From: Polyodon spathula
Lineage: Eukaryota > Chordata > Actinopteri > Acipenseriformes > Polyodontidae
Assembly (NCBI RefSeq): GCF_017654505.1
Contig: NC_054548.1
Coordinates: forward strand, 28,266,796 to 28,330,795
DNA length: 64,000 bases
Reading direction: 5' to 3'
The notes under the pieces are model-generated. The model did not search any database. It saw only the letters and a program-made list of their open reading frames with translations, and was not told the origin of the DNA. Shown in pieces: positions 34,943 through 50,355 of the stretch (position 1 is the stretch's first letter; each line of letters begins with the position of its first letter). A program made the translations under genes and the position numbers.

Positions 34943-35777
34943 TCAGGACCTCACTACACAGAATATATTTAACTTTATGTCTTGTCAATATGCATGGCTA
35001 AACCATGAAGGGCAATAACTACTATGTTATTTTTGATGCATTCTGCACACCACGTGAGGTATAGAATAAAATGTGTTCAGATTCAAAGGTGCGCAGCGTG
35101 CTGTTATTGGTGCATCTGGTTGTGGTTCTACCTCCCCAATAAATTAGGAACCAAAGCAGAAGCATAATGACAGCAATTTGTGAAGATTATAAATGAGCAG
35201 TCTCCCCCTGACCTTCACTTGCATGCCCTCTGATGGATGTTGTTTAATATATGTAAAGCTCTGTGATCTCATATTGTGATCCTTACACATAAGCTGAGCA
35301 AAGTCATTTGAAAAGTAATGGTCTTCTAGAACTAATTATAAAATGTGGGACACAGCATTATAATATAAAATAGCTCAATCAGTGTAATAATTAATTTATA
35401 ACAAAACCGCCCATCGTGACAGAAGCCCCAGACTGGGAAGCCACCTTAACCAAACAAGCATTAGTAATTATTTCAGTGGATTCAAGGCAGTGGGTGCTGT
35501 TTAGATAACTAAAATCTTCAAAACATTAAAATAATCTGTTATGGCATTTGAGATTAGATTTTAACTGTGTATATGAATCTATTTACAGTTGACTCATTCA
35601 GGTTGCAAGAATAACTTAGTATGTACTGTATACAGTACACAGTGGCATGTAAAGTATGCTTGAATGTTCAATCTGTATTTTAATATACTACTACTGTACT
35701 CTTTATTAGGATTATATCCAGTTGCTGTCCTGAAGTGGATTTTAAGCACATTAAGTGTCACTGCCTTATTGTGTAGA
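32343..35777. other. Repeat-poor AT-rich DNA
   Basis: No transposon or gene was recognised apart from an interrupted TA microsatellite (34848-34940) and T runs near 33099 and 34579. Open frames are very short. Confidence 0.5.
34848..34940. repeat. (TA)n microsatellite, interrupted
   Basis: TA with AGATAT interruptions. Confidence 0.93.
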
Positions 35778-35779
35778 TA

Positions 35780-37405
35780 CAGTGGCTTGCAAAAGTATTG
35801 ACCCCCCTTGGCATTTTCCCTATTTTGTTGCCTTACAACCTGGAATTAAAATGGATTTTTATTTGGATTTCATGTAATGGACATACACAAAATAGTCCAA
35901 TTTGGTGAGTGAAATGAAAAAATAACTTGTTTAAAAAAAATTATAAAAAATAAATAACGGAAAAGTGGTGCGTGCATATGTATTCACCCCCTTTGCTATT
36001 AAGCCTCTAAATAAGATCTGGTGCAACCAATTACCTTCAGAAGTCACATAATTAGTTAAATAAAGTCCACCTGTGTGCAATCTAAGTGTCACATGATCTC
36101 AGTATATATACACCTGTTCTGAAAGGCCCCAGAGTCTGCAGCACCACGAAGCAAGGGGCACCACCAAGCCAGCGGCACCATGAAGACCTAGGAGCTCCTA
36201 AACAGGTCAGGGACAAAGTTGTGGAGAAGTACAGATCAGGGTTGGGTTATAAAAAAAATCCGAAACTTTGAACATCCCACGGAGCATCATTAAAGCCATT
36301 ATTAAAAAATGGAAAAAATATGGCACCACAACAAACCTGGCAAGAGAGGGCCGCCCACCAAAACTCACGGACCAGGCAAGGAGGGCATTAATCAGAGAGG
36401 CAACAAAGAGACCAAAGATAACCCTGAAGGAGCTGCAAAGCTCCACAGCGGAGATTGGAGTATCTGTCCATAGGACCACTTTAAGCCGTACACTCCACAG
36501 AGCTGGGCTTTACGGAAGAATGGCCAGAAAAAAGCCATTGCTTAAAGAAAAAAATAAGCAAACACGTTTGGTGTTCGCCAAAAGGCATATGGGAGACTCC
36601 CCAAACATATGGAAGAAGGTACTCTGGTCAGGTGAGACTAAAATTGAGCTTTTTGGCCATCAAGGAAAACGCTATGTCTGGCACAAACCCAGCACCTCTC
36701 ATCACCCGAGAACACCATCCCCACAGTGAAGCATGGTGGTGGCAGCATCATGCTGTGGGGATGTTGTTCATCTGCAGGGACTGGGAAACTGGTCAGGATT
36801 GAAGGAATGATGGATGGCGCTAAATACAGGGAAATTCTTGAGGGAAACCTGTTTCAGTCTTCCAGAGATTTGAGACTGGGACGGAGGTTCACCTTCCAGC
36901 AGGACAATGACCCTAAGCATACTGCTAAAGCAACGCTCAAGTGGTTTAAGGGGAAACATTTAAATGTCTTAGAATGGCCTAGTCAAAGCCCAGACCTCAA
37001 TCCAATTGAGAATCTGTGGTATGACTTAAAGATTGCTGTACAACCCATCCAACTTGAAGGAGCTGAAGCAGTTTTGCCTTGAAGAATGGGCAAAAATCCC
37101 AGTGGCTAGATGTGCCAAGCTTATAGATACATACCCCAAGAGACTTGCAGCTGTAATTGCTGCAAAAGGTGGCTCTACAAAGTATTGACTTTGGGGGGGT
37201 GAATACTTATGCACGCTCAAGTTTTCTGTTTTTTTGTCTTATTTCTTGTTTTTTCACAATAAAAAATATTTTGCATCATCAAAGTGGTAGGCATGTTGTG
37301 TAAATCAAATGATACAAACCCCCCAAAAATCCATTTTAATTCCAGGTTGTAAGGCAACAAAATAGGAAAAATGCCAAGGGGGGGCAATACTTTCGCAAGC
37401 CACTG
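35780..37405 (+). mobile_element. Tc1-like transposon, 1,626 bp, complete ends
   Basis: TA dinucleotides (35778-35779 and 37406-37407) flank the termini cagtggcttgcaaaagtatt and its inverted match, aatactttcgcaagccactg. Inverted repeats extend more than 100 bp (ttgttgccttacaacctgga on both sides). The transposase lies on the plus strand. Length and TA duplication are as expected for a whole Tc1 element. Confidence 0.95.
36190..37190 (+). pseudogene. Tc1 transposase with first catalytic Asp lost
   Basis: The frame starts near VRDKVVEKYRSGLGYK and, after a frameshift at about 36250-36270, gives NIPRSIIKAIIKKWKKYGTT (helix-turn-helix), then RPKITLKELQSSTAE and [20 protein letters not shown] follows, where family members have WSDET, so Asp is Gly. 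A second shift near 36725 leads to [28 protein letters not shown] (second Asp) and [14 protein letters not shown] (Glu). A third shift near 37060 precedes the C-terminus. Confidence 0.92.
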
Positions 37406-37407
37406 TA

Positions 37408-39781
37408 TCAAGCATTGCATGGTGTGGTTGGCCTCCCATGACCTTATCCAGGATGCCAAGTGTACAAACCTGTGGTTTGAGAATGTGTCAACAATCTGAA
37501 AACTGCAGAAGGGGGTCACCCTGAATTGACCAGCTACATGTCTTTGGGTTACCAAGATTCCAGCATTTGACCAGCTCTAGCACTCTGAACTTCAGTCATA
37601 AATCTTTTTCTTCCACCACCTCACAAACAAATGATGTTATCACCTGAGCAGCCAGTTGACTAATGATCAAATCTAAAGTCAAAATGAGGAAGAGAGGGGG
37701 TTAGCCGGTGCATGCTGGCAGCTGAAGAACACATACGATCTAGATGGCTGCTGTCTTACCAACTTTGATAGTATGTTCATGGTGTTATTTTAGATTTTTT
37801 ATTTATTTTATTTTTTTAATGTTAGCTCCTTTTTTGAGCAGTGTTTATGTATAATATATAATTGGTTGGAGTTATTTTGAATTGATATTAATGCAAAGAA
37901 TTGTGTGTGCTACTGTAAATGTCCTTACTGTGCATCCTCTTTATATAGGCACATCTGTATATCGTGTGAACTGGAGAAGGAAATTAATGGAAATTAACTG
38001 TGGTGGCCAATGCCAGCCTTTTACTTTAGCCTTTTCCCCACTAGCTCTACTGAACATCTTTCATTGTAAAGAGCCTTTGAGTGCTTGCGTATGAATAGTG
38101 TTATCTAAATATTTGTTTTATTTTATTAAGTCTTATCCCCATCTTTTCAGTTTCTGCTTATACCATTTTTTAACTTAAGCTCGGAACAAAAAACTGACAG
38201 GATATCAGGTCAGCAAAGAGCATTTAAAAACAAACAAACAAAAAAAACACCTTATAGTCATAACACATCCCAAATCCCCCCCCCCCCCCCCCTCCCCCTC
38301 CCCCCCCCTAAAAAAAAAAAAAACAAAAAAAAAAAAAAACATAACATGATTTATCATGTGCTATATGCCCACAGGTACTACATAATTTAAGCAAAGATGT
38401 CCTTTTGATGTGTCAACTTAATTTGACTTGCCGTGTTAGTGCAAAAGCAAATGTTCATTTCATGTACAAAGGGCTTTCTTTAAATCAGAACAGGTTTTAA
38501 AATATTGTAATATCATTCTTACCTCAAATTTGGTTTGATACATTAAACAGCTAGTAGCCTAATGATTGGAAACATCATAAAACAATAAATATATTAAAAG
38601 GGGAAATGGCAATTGACATTTGAAGATAACTGAATTAGGGAGTATTATTGACAAATATAATTGGCATAATAGCGCTTGATAATGTTTTAGATTACCATGC
38701 CTATGCACATTATAGTTTTCCCATCTAAGCTTTCATCTGTAATTTTTTTTGTGGTGTTTTAAAAACAAAAAAATCCATTTCAATCATACTATTTCACTAT
38801 TGAGATTGAAAAATGTTCATTAAAATTCAAGTGTGGTTATTTTTATAATTTACATATGTTATTTTGTAAAGTAGTGTACTTAGAAATCTTTCACCTTCAA
38901 GTGATACAAAATTAAACATGTTAACCGGTAAAATATCTTAGTCATACTGTCAGCACTGTACTGAAGCACATACAGTCGTGCACTGTGTACATCTTTTCCC
39001 TTTTAGTCCTTTTTTTAAGGTCTCTTTTCTATCTATAATAGCAGTTTCTGGCCAAGTAAAAGGCTGGACACATTATGATAGAACTGTCATATCTGCAATT
39101 ACAAAAGTAGGTGTTCTTTTTGACAGTTATCATATTGTGTGTCACCCTACAGATGACATTCTTAGATATGCTTTCCTTGCTGGAGAACAGAGGTATATTT
39201 AATGCCATGTTAGACTCATGGGTACTATGAAATGAAGTGGAAAGACCTAGGACTTCTAGTGCTTTTTTGGGATATAATTGAAGTAGACAAAATTCAGTAA
39301 AAAAAAAAAAAAAAAAATGTTGACACATGCAGGTTTTAGCAAATATATTTCCAAAGGTCATTTCACTTTTTTTTTTATATATTCATGTAATTTTCAACTA
39401 TAGTACACATATATAAACTGGAGAAGATCCCTTTGTTTGGCTGAGATTGTTTCTTACCTACTCTTCACCCAGAGCTGTACAGTATCTAATTGTTTTATTT
39501 GACTGTCAGCATTGTTTTACTTTTTGTTTGGAATTTTACTGAGATTCAATTTGAAATTAAATCTACTGTAGACTTATTTTTCAGTAACTCGCATAATAAA
39601 ATGACATCTAGCTTATACTGTAGAGCCCCCTACACACAGACAAGCTATTATGGCTCAAAAGCCGGCATTAAAACAGCATGTTGGGCTGTGTGAATTGCCT
39701 ATACCGGCACACAACCAGCATATTTTTAATCCACTGTCACTTCTATTAGGGCGATATTTGTTGGAGGCGCCCATTAACCTC
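37408..39781. other. No gene; unclassified AT-rich DNA
   Basis: Contains homopolymer runs (C-rich 38275-38308, A-rich 38311-38339, A at 39299-39317). The frame at 38978-39202 has no recognised domain. Confidence 0.5.
38275..38339. repeat. Poly-C then poly-A low-complexity tract
   Basis: About 34 bp mostly C followed by about 28 bp mostly A. Confidence 0.95.
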
Positions 39782-39950
39782 CACCTGGTAGAGTGGTAGA
39801 GTGTCTGCTGGTCATTAATCAGCACCTGGTAGAGTGTCTGCTGGTCATTAACCCACACCTGGTAGAGTGTCTGCTGGTCATTAACCCACACCTGGTAGAA
39901 TGTCTGCTGGTCATTAACCCACACCTGGAAGAGTGTCTGAATCTGATCCA
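39782..39950. repeat. 33-bp minisatellite, about five copies
   Basis: The unit begins cacctggtagagtgtctgct and ends in cattaaccca. Starts are at 39782 (irregular), 39823, 39856, 39889 and 39922 (partial). The middle three units are nearly identical. Translation gives a repeated VECLLVINPHL or its minus counterpart, which is not a protein signal. Confidence 0.97.
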
Positions 39951-42900
39951 CGCTGCAGCTCTTTCCCCTGGGTAAGCCTTAACCAAAATAAAATGTGAAA
40001 TCACCCTTATATACTTAAGCTAATCAATATAGAGCATTCTTTTGAAAAACATGTGGAACTATTAATTATGTTGGTCTTACCAAGTCATTAATTAGTTTGA
40101 AAGATTCCTCTGTAACATTGATAGCAGTTTAACTATTGAAATTAATATATGTGTGTGTATAAATGTTGCCTTTGGCGATTGATTACAATATGGTAAAATT
40201 AATGAAATAAAAATGCATGTGTGCCCTAATTAAGAATTACTGTGTGTCACTTCCCACTGAAAACATCATTGATTTTTCAAAGGCCTTAACAGTATTCATT
40301 CCAACGCTAATACAAAATGGTCAAATACATATTGAAAATAGGTATATTGATTAACTGTTGTGATTAACTGAAAGCGGACATGCACATATATCAAATTAGA
40401 TGCTGCTGTACGTAACAAGAGCTGCATACATCATTCATCTCAAAATGTGAACATGATACATTGCACTACTTGTGTATCTTGTTTGGGGTTGAAGGCAAGT
40501 TGCATTATCTTCATGCTGCGTTACACAGAAAAGGTAATCTTCTGTTTTCTATGAGTCAGCATGGTATTGCCATTATTAGCTGCATGTCTCAAAGAAGCAA
40601 GGGAGCTGTTTTTGTTGTTTAAAACTGAGTAATGTTGAATTACAGATTAGTGTACGAAAAACTGTACCTTTTAATATGTAATAAGTCTTGTAGTTTTAAT
40701 AAATAAAATATTAGTAATAATGTTAGTAAAACAATCATTGTTGTATTACTGTACTAACCTATCAAGTAAAGAGTATTTTAAAGTACTGTAGATCAACAGG
40801 TTGGTAGTTTCAGCAGTCTAAATATTCACTGGCACTTTAATTGTATCGCTTGGTTTATGGAGTTCATCTGCATTGTTTTCTGTCTGCCAATAAAACTTGT
40901 ACACTGAATCATGTTTGTATCATTTTTATTGATAGTGATACTGTAAATCAAAGTGATACCAAATAATCCTATGTAATATAAAAATAACAAATGCTGCATT
41001 CTCTTTTTATCTCATATATTGACGGTGACTATGGCAGCCAGATCTTTGGCACCCTGAATGGAACGTGTCAAATTAAAGGGACACATTGCAAGACTGCCAT
41101 TTTACTGAAACATAACTACACATGCTTACCTCCTGTAATCCCATTGCAAATCTTGTGCTTAGAAATGCATATATCATTATTTTAAAAATAATGCAAGGGC
41201 CAATGAAACTCAGTAGCCAGGAACAGGGCTCAAAGCCACATAAGTCATTAGTTCTTCCCCATGATTGTAAAAACAAGCTTATCTTTTTATACTGTAAATT
41301 TTCTATACATATTCAGTATAAATGCAATATACAAACTGATATGCATAGCTACAGACAGTGACAAATCACTGAAATCTCAGCGACAAGCTGAGCTCTCTAT
41401 ATTGAAATTAGATCAATAAATCATTGATTATACTGCTGTTGAAAAAAAATTAAATACAGACATACTCCTCATAATAATTGTAGTAGTTATAGTCTTTCTA
41501 TAACTACACATTTGTATGCCATTCATGTACAGTAAAGCGATTCTGATAAATTTAGTAACCAAAATTAAGTGCATATTATGTAGCAAAAACAAAAACCAAA
41601 CCCTAACATAGCACATTAAGAAAACCCTTGTGTCATGAGGAAATCGCAAAAGAAACATTTAAAAAATAATTAGGAAGTCAATTATATTACAACAGTTCAG
41701 AAAACAAATGTGCAGCACTGCTGTGAGTATCATATTTAGTCTTCCACCAAAAACGTAGTTCAGTCTACACAGGTGTTTTGAAAAGACCAATTTATCTTAT
41801 TGCTGGCATTACAATAACAATTAAAAAGTAGTTATTACAGTTTAAATGAAGAGCAATCCCAGTATGGACAATTTTAAATACATCATCTTACAAATCCTGT
41901 CATACTTGACCAGCAGCAGAACAGCAATAAAAAACATGCACTGTTCTTGCTGAGGGCTTCTGAACCTTTGTCTGTTTGCTCAGCCATGTGGTTGAGAAAA
42001 TTATGCCAGGGTTTAATAGTTTTATTAGGCAAAAAATGTATTTCTTGACAAGTTTTGTTCTGTGAGTTATCAACAGGTTAATATATCTATTTTGTTTCTC
42101 AGATGCCTACTTTGACAAGTGATAGATAAAGGGTTAATATTTATGGGCATGTTACCACACTGGAAGGATATACAGATTTGTGATTTTACCCTCCTGTATG
42201 TCATACCTCAGCTGTAGTAATAGATGCTCAGGATAAAGTCACATTGACCTCTTTATAGAATGTTACTAGCAGTAAGAGCTGCCCTTGTGTTTGCAACATA
42301 CAAAATTAAGGGTTTTTTTATGCACAGGTCTATTGGTCCAACAGTCAAGTGTCCCCAACCCCCCCAATTTATTTTATTTTTTATTTATTTATTTTTTTTA
42401 TCTGTGACGGCACCTCTAATTAAACAAATCCGTCAAACTATGAGTATTGTGATTTTTATTTATGTTTACCAAAGTATGTATACTTCTAAATAAAGCAGAA
42501 AGATTGTGCTTCATTGCTTAGTTTTCAAATATACGATGAGTTAAAAAGTGCACAGTTCATGAGCAGCACCTAGTACCATTTTCCATAGAGACAGAATCGG
42601 CAGATGCCTGCTTCACCTGCCCTGTATTAATAGATTTGCTGGAGCCCAAGCGGGCTCTGCACTGATGTGACTTGCATTTCTGCAGATGGAGATAAGAGAA
42701 TCAGCTGCAAGACAGATGTAAATATGCTTCTGTTAATGTTTTGCAAGGATGCTCTCAAAATGGTAAGTTTACCTCGAGATGTTTAAGTCTCGACTGAGTT
42801 TGACATTTATGATAATAGCTTGTGAAAGTTAGTAAACTGAGTGAGAAGTTTTTTGGCAGTTACTGTGAAAAATGCACACATTTTAGCCTTTGAAGGAACG

Positions 42901-44010
42901 CTTCCACTGGCCCTGTCTTAATTATCATAAAATGACACCCACAGATCCTGAACTGAGGAGGACAGGGAATAAGTAATGGTTGCAATGCATTTTAGCACTA
43001 AAATAATCGCTCACGTGACATCACTAGCAGAAACATCACAAACTGCTTTCAGGCTTTATATGCGCTCCAATGCACTTGCGTTTTTGTTCCCCCGAGCAAA
43101 CTGTGCTGACAGGCTGCTACAACCCTTTTTGGTCCCATCTGTCGCAGTAAACATCAACTGAGATGCTTTTGCATTTGCAGAAATATAACCAATGTGATTA
43201 TTGTCCCTTTAGCTATTTAGTAGGACTTAGGCCCTACATGATCAGCTGCAGTTTATGTGGAGGCAACTTGCTTGAACTGCATGTGACAGCATGCAGCTGT
43301 TTCTGACAAATGCTGACAGAACTGTGCAGAATCTGTGGGTTAGTTGCAAAGTACCAGTGGTTTAGTTCACTACAAGCAGACTTACTTCAGGACTAGAAAA
43401 TCCCCAGGAACTAAACAAAATGAGTCTCACTGTATGAATCAGACAATCCAGTTATTTAGTTCAGCTGATCTGATCATACAGCAGAATATAAAAAATAAAA
43501 ACTGAAATTCCTGTATTGATTGCTTTGTGAAAAATATTTGCCAGTGGCTTGGCAATGACCTTCCTTGTTTCTTTAAGCCCTCTTGGATGTATTAGCCAGA
43601 CTAGGGGATTTGTCAGTTTTGAAAGCCTCCTCTTACTACTTTGGTTTGATTTAGAGGATTGTCTAGGACTGTTTGCAAATTCTTGACTGGTGCAAATGTT
43701 TAGAAAGTAGTTTTGTCATCCTGCACTACATTCCCCATGTCGTTGTAAAGTAAATAATTAATTTGATGTCTGCAAATGAATGCATACGATACCAATGGCT
43801 CTTAGTAAGGTTCCATTTATTGATTCCGATATTCAAAACTCTGCTTTAACTATGATAAGGAAACTAATTAATTTATTGCCAGCAGTTATGACGTTCCAGA
43901 CACAGAACATTGTTCAAGGTCAAAATATACCACTGTTTATCAATCCTTTGTTCCTGTGTCCAGGCTGAGTCCTGGTAGCCAAGTCTGCTGAAAGCTGGGA
44001 GAATGAGTCA
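39951..44010. other. Repeat-poor AT-rich DNA
   Basis: No transposon recognised. One weak exon-like segment (42686-42762) is listed separately. Frames are otherwise short. Confidence 0.5.
42686..42762 (+). other. Weak exon-like segment
   Basis: It is preceded by atttctgcag and followed by tg|gtaagttt, good acceptor and donor matches 77 bp apart. One frame is open (GDKRISCKTDVNMLLLMF..), with no homology that I recognise. Chance splice-site pairs this good are common in 64 kb, so this is only a candidate. Confidence 0.2.
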
Positions 44011-44019
44011 GTAGGGGGA

Positions 44020-44690
44020 AGAAGGGAGAGAGCAGAAAGGGAGCAGAGATGGCAGCAAATAATTAGAAGGATAACATACTCCCGTGACTGCAGCTGGGCT
44101 CCCTTTGATAATCCTTACAACATCTCTTAGGCTCTTGGCTGCTTCTTTGACTGTGCTTTGCTGTTGTGGTATTGGAAAAGCTGTTTGGCATGTGTTAAAT
44201 GTCTTAAGCAATGTTAAGTGCAATATCTCTCTTTGCGTGTACAAATACTTCCTTGTATTTGTTTTATTTTGCTGTGCTATTGTCATTTCTGCAAGCTCCG
44301 TCGATCTCTCGCTTCTGATGCTTTGCTTAATGGATCGAATAATCAATTTTGGCGACCGTTTGTTTAGTTTGGTCTTCTTAGTCTTTGGGATGAAGTGGTC
44401 TTGCACTGCCAGCGTGAGTTGCCCATCCACTTTACACAGATTATCTTTCCAATGTCTTGTATCAGCCTGTTGTGCAGGATTTGTCTCATTCCTTCAGAGT
44501 TTGCCTTCCTGAAATTCTGGACCAAAGTTTAGGATGTTGCTATTTTGTATTTCTAGTAGGACTTCAAATGTGACTATGTTGCGGTTGCTTGTTCTAAGTG
44601 GTTCCACAATTTCTATTTTGTTCATGTCTTGATTACTTAAGAATATTAATAAGTAATGTGTTTTCATTTTGCGCCTGTTCAGCACCACCT
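44020..44690 (-). pseudogene. LINE endonuclease-end and linker fragment
   Basis: The minus-strand frame 44688-44494 reads KIEIVEPLRTSNRNIVTFEV, which fits the last endonuclease block of CR1-like LINEs (usually EPLGTSDHNIVTFEV), with SDH changed to SNR. The next frame (44430 onward) gives VQDHFIPKTKKTKLNKRSPKL and IRSIKQSIRS, matching the linker between endonuclease and RT (FIP...K.PKW...I...I). No RT follows. It differs from the CR1 family elsewhere in the window. Confidence 0.5.
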
Positions 44691-45023
44691 AGAACAATTT
44701 CCTTTTTTTAAAGCCAACTAACATTATTTTAATTTATACAATAAAGACCCAAATGTAATTGATGAAACACCCAACACTAGTATTATTTTAAGCTTAGTGA
44801 GACTCAAGCTGGTATACTGTAAATTAAATATTGTAAATGTAAACCTATTGTGCAATTTTATTGTATTGATAGTCAATATAATATTGAATTTGAAAGATGA
44901 TGGAAACTATAGATTGAGATTTATTGGAATTAAAAAAAAAAAAAAAAGTTTAATAAAATTAAAGTTTGAAATTCACAAAAGTAAAAAGGACCAAATATTG
45001 CATTACTTGATAACTAAAATATA
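44691..45023. other. No recognisable gene
   Basis: AT-rich spacer between the LINE fragment and a Tc1 element; includes an A-run at 44933-44947. Confidence 0.5.
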
Positions 45024-46294
45024 TGCTGAGCATCAAAAGAAACTTCGGAAAAAAAATAAGGAATATAAATGATGGACATTGACGAAATGTTTTAGTGAGA
45101 CAGTTGATTGGACATTGATCGGAGTGATTTCAACTGTTGAATTGCTAGCTTGAATAAAAGCAATTAAAAGAAAATCACAGAAAAACACTACATATGCCAC
45201 ATCTGTAAAGAGAGCAGCTCCATCGTGCAATTGACACGCTGGAGGCTGGACTAGGGATCGCAGTCCTGGGTGCTCACAGCCAGCAATTTCAAACCCCTCA
45301 AGACAGTATAACTAGACACACACTGTCAATGGCAGGTCACGAACTGGGAGACCAAGGGTCACAACACCTGCCCAAGATTAACAGATCATTATGCAGCATC
45401 TTCATGATCGTTTTCGCACTGCTAGTCAAACAGCATCCGATACTTCAGGTCGTATTAATTCACACATCAGCAGTTCAACTGTAAGAAGGCAGTTACACAG
45501 TCATCACCTAAAGGTCATACAGGGGTCCGGTGCTAAGCAATATGCACCGTCGTAACAGGATGAGGTGGTGCCAACAATACCTTAGGTGGACACCTTCAGT
45601 GGAGCCAGATCCTCTTCAGTGATGAGTCAAGATTCTGCATAAACTGTCCAGCGTGGTGAACAATACGCTAATTGTTGTGCATGAGAGACCAATCAGTGGG
45701 GAGGTCCAAGTGTGATGGTCTGGGCTGGAGTGTCAAGTCTCTACAGAACTCTGCAGGTAGCGATTGATAGCAACATGACTACACAGTGATATGTTGACCC
45801 AAGTCCTTAGGTATCACTTGGTGCCCTTCTTGCAAGCCCATCCTAATGTGACAACATTCCAGCAAGACAATGCACGTCCACATGTTGCTCGTGTCATCAC
45901 AGTTTTCTTGCAGAATCCAAACGTGAGAGTCATGCCATGAATGCCTTATTCCCTAGACCTGAGCACAATCGAGCATTTGTGGGATGAACTTGGGTGACAT
46001 GTGGCTTCTAGGGCTCAGAGACCTGGTACAAAGCATGCGTAACATATGTACTGCTTGTATTGCTTCCAACGGTGGCCACACACTTTACTAGCCTGTGATT
46101 TTCACAGTATTCCCCAATCCCCCATAACTTCAGACAGAAAATGTCAATTGTTGGTAAGCACAATAAAAAGTCACTCCACTTGCTCTGAGACAGAGCTTGT
46201 CATTTGTTGATCACATCTAGTGCATTTTATCCAAATGACTGATAGGTTTCTTTTGATGTTCGCATATAATTGATGTTTCTTTTGATCCTCAGTA
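45024..46294 (+). mobile_element. Tc1-like transposon, about 1.27 kb
   Basis: The left end, TGCTGAGCATCAAAAGAAAC, is matched by the right end, TACTGAGGATCAAAAGAAAC, read on the minus strand. TA dinucleotides lie at both borders (45022-45023, 46295-46296). A second copy of the ttcttttgatg motif lies about 40 bp inside the right end. The terminus family differs from the other Tc1 copies in this window. Confidence 0.85.
45240..46100 (+). pseudogene. Tc1 transposase, heavily decayed
   Basis: Readable pieces are GRPRVTTPAQD, HDRFRTASQTASDTSGR (second helix-turn-helix region), VTTFQQDNARPHVARVITVF (second catalytic Asp) and LSTIEHLWDELG (family DLSPIEHLWDEL, catalytic Glu kept). The first catalytic Asp block around 45620 (FSDESRF in relatives) is partly visible as a shifted frame. 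Many stops and frameshifts. Confidence 0.8.
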
Positions 46295-46558
46295 TACTTT
46301 TGTAAATATTGAAATTGCTCTATACTTGCTTTCTTTGAGAAAATGACATTGACAGGCAAGCTACAAAAAACATATGAGTGTAATATAAAGAAAAATTCTT
46401 ATCTAAAAAGGTTTAGTTAAATGAATAGATAATGAATGTGTCTGCCTTCTATGCAAAGACAAGCAATAATCTTAACTGCCCTTCTTTCTTTTCCTTCTGC
46501 TGATGGATATCATTATCCTTTTGGTAGTTTTCTGAAGTTTCTGAATATATATATTATA

Positions 46559-49855
<3,297 letters not shown>

Positions 49856-49957
49856 TATGTGTATATTATATATAATGTCATTCAACTTTTTGCAATTGCA
49901 AAGAACAAATTGACGGCGCACACAATATAGTGTATTCAATATGCTTTCTTGCATTAA

Positions 49958-50010
49958 AAAATCTACCGGTTTTGGCACCACTGTGCCTTAATCAGGATAT
50001 CGTGTCAACT
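49958..50010 (-). ncRNA. Hammerhead-ribozyme-like core, copy 1 (mutated)
   Basis: On the minus strand the Penelope tail reads CTGATTA (49995-49989; ribozyme core CTGATGA), then a stem GGCAC/GTGCC with a 4-base loop, then CAAA (core GAAA), then the palindrome ACCGGT (49970-49965) and AGAT. Bases ATC before the core can pair with GAT after the presumed cleavage A. Hammerheads with such very short palindromic third stems are known in Penelope tails and act as dimers. Two core bases differ, so this copy is probably inactive. Confidence 0.5.
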
Positions 50011-50355
50011 TTTCACAGGAATTATATATAATTGACAGTTAACAAGTAGAACACTTTAACCACAATAACCTCACACACTGCACATGAAAACAATTACACA
50101 TTGAACTGTACGTAAATGATTATCAATCATCCATTGTAAAACACAATTTCATAATTTACACATGTACATGAATACAAATCAGTTATATACAAACCCATTC
50201 ATAAATAATGTTAAAGTGCATCAGCTATAAAGAGTTACTGTAAGGACTATAATCTAGTTTGTCATTGAAACCAAAGGGATGCAAAGTATTTAATGTATAC
50301 ATCTAAAAATACACTTGTTTCAACAGTACATTCAAATGATCACCACCTTGTTTAA

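Noticed and set aside
39782..39975. Regular 33-bp array that looks at first like a CRISPR
   Set aside because: Units are directly contiguous without unique spacers and this is a eukaryotic genome; it is a minisatellite.
44084..44512. 142-codon plus-strand frame with apparent membrane segments
   Set aside because: It is the antisense of the LINE linker fragment, which is the better-supported reading.
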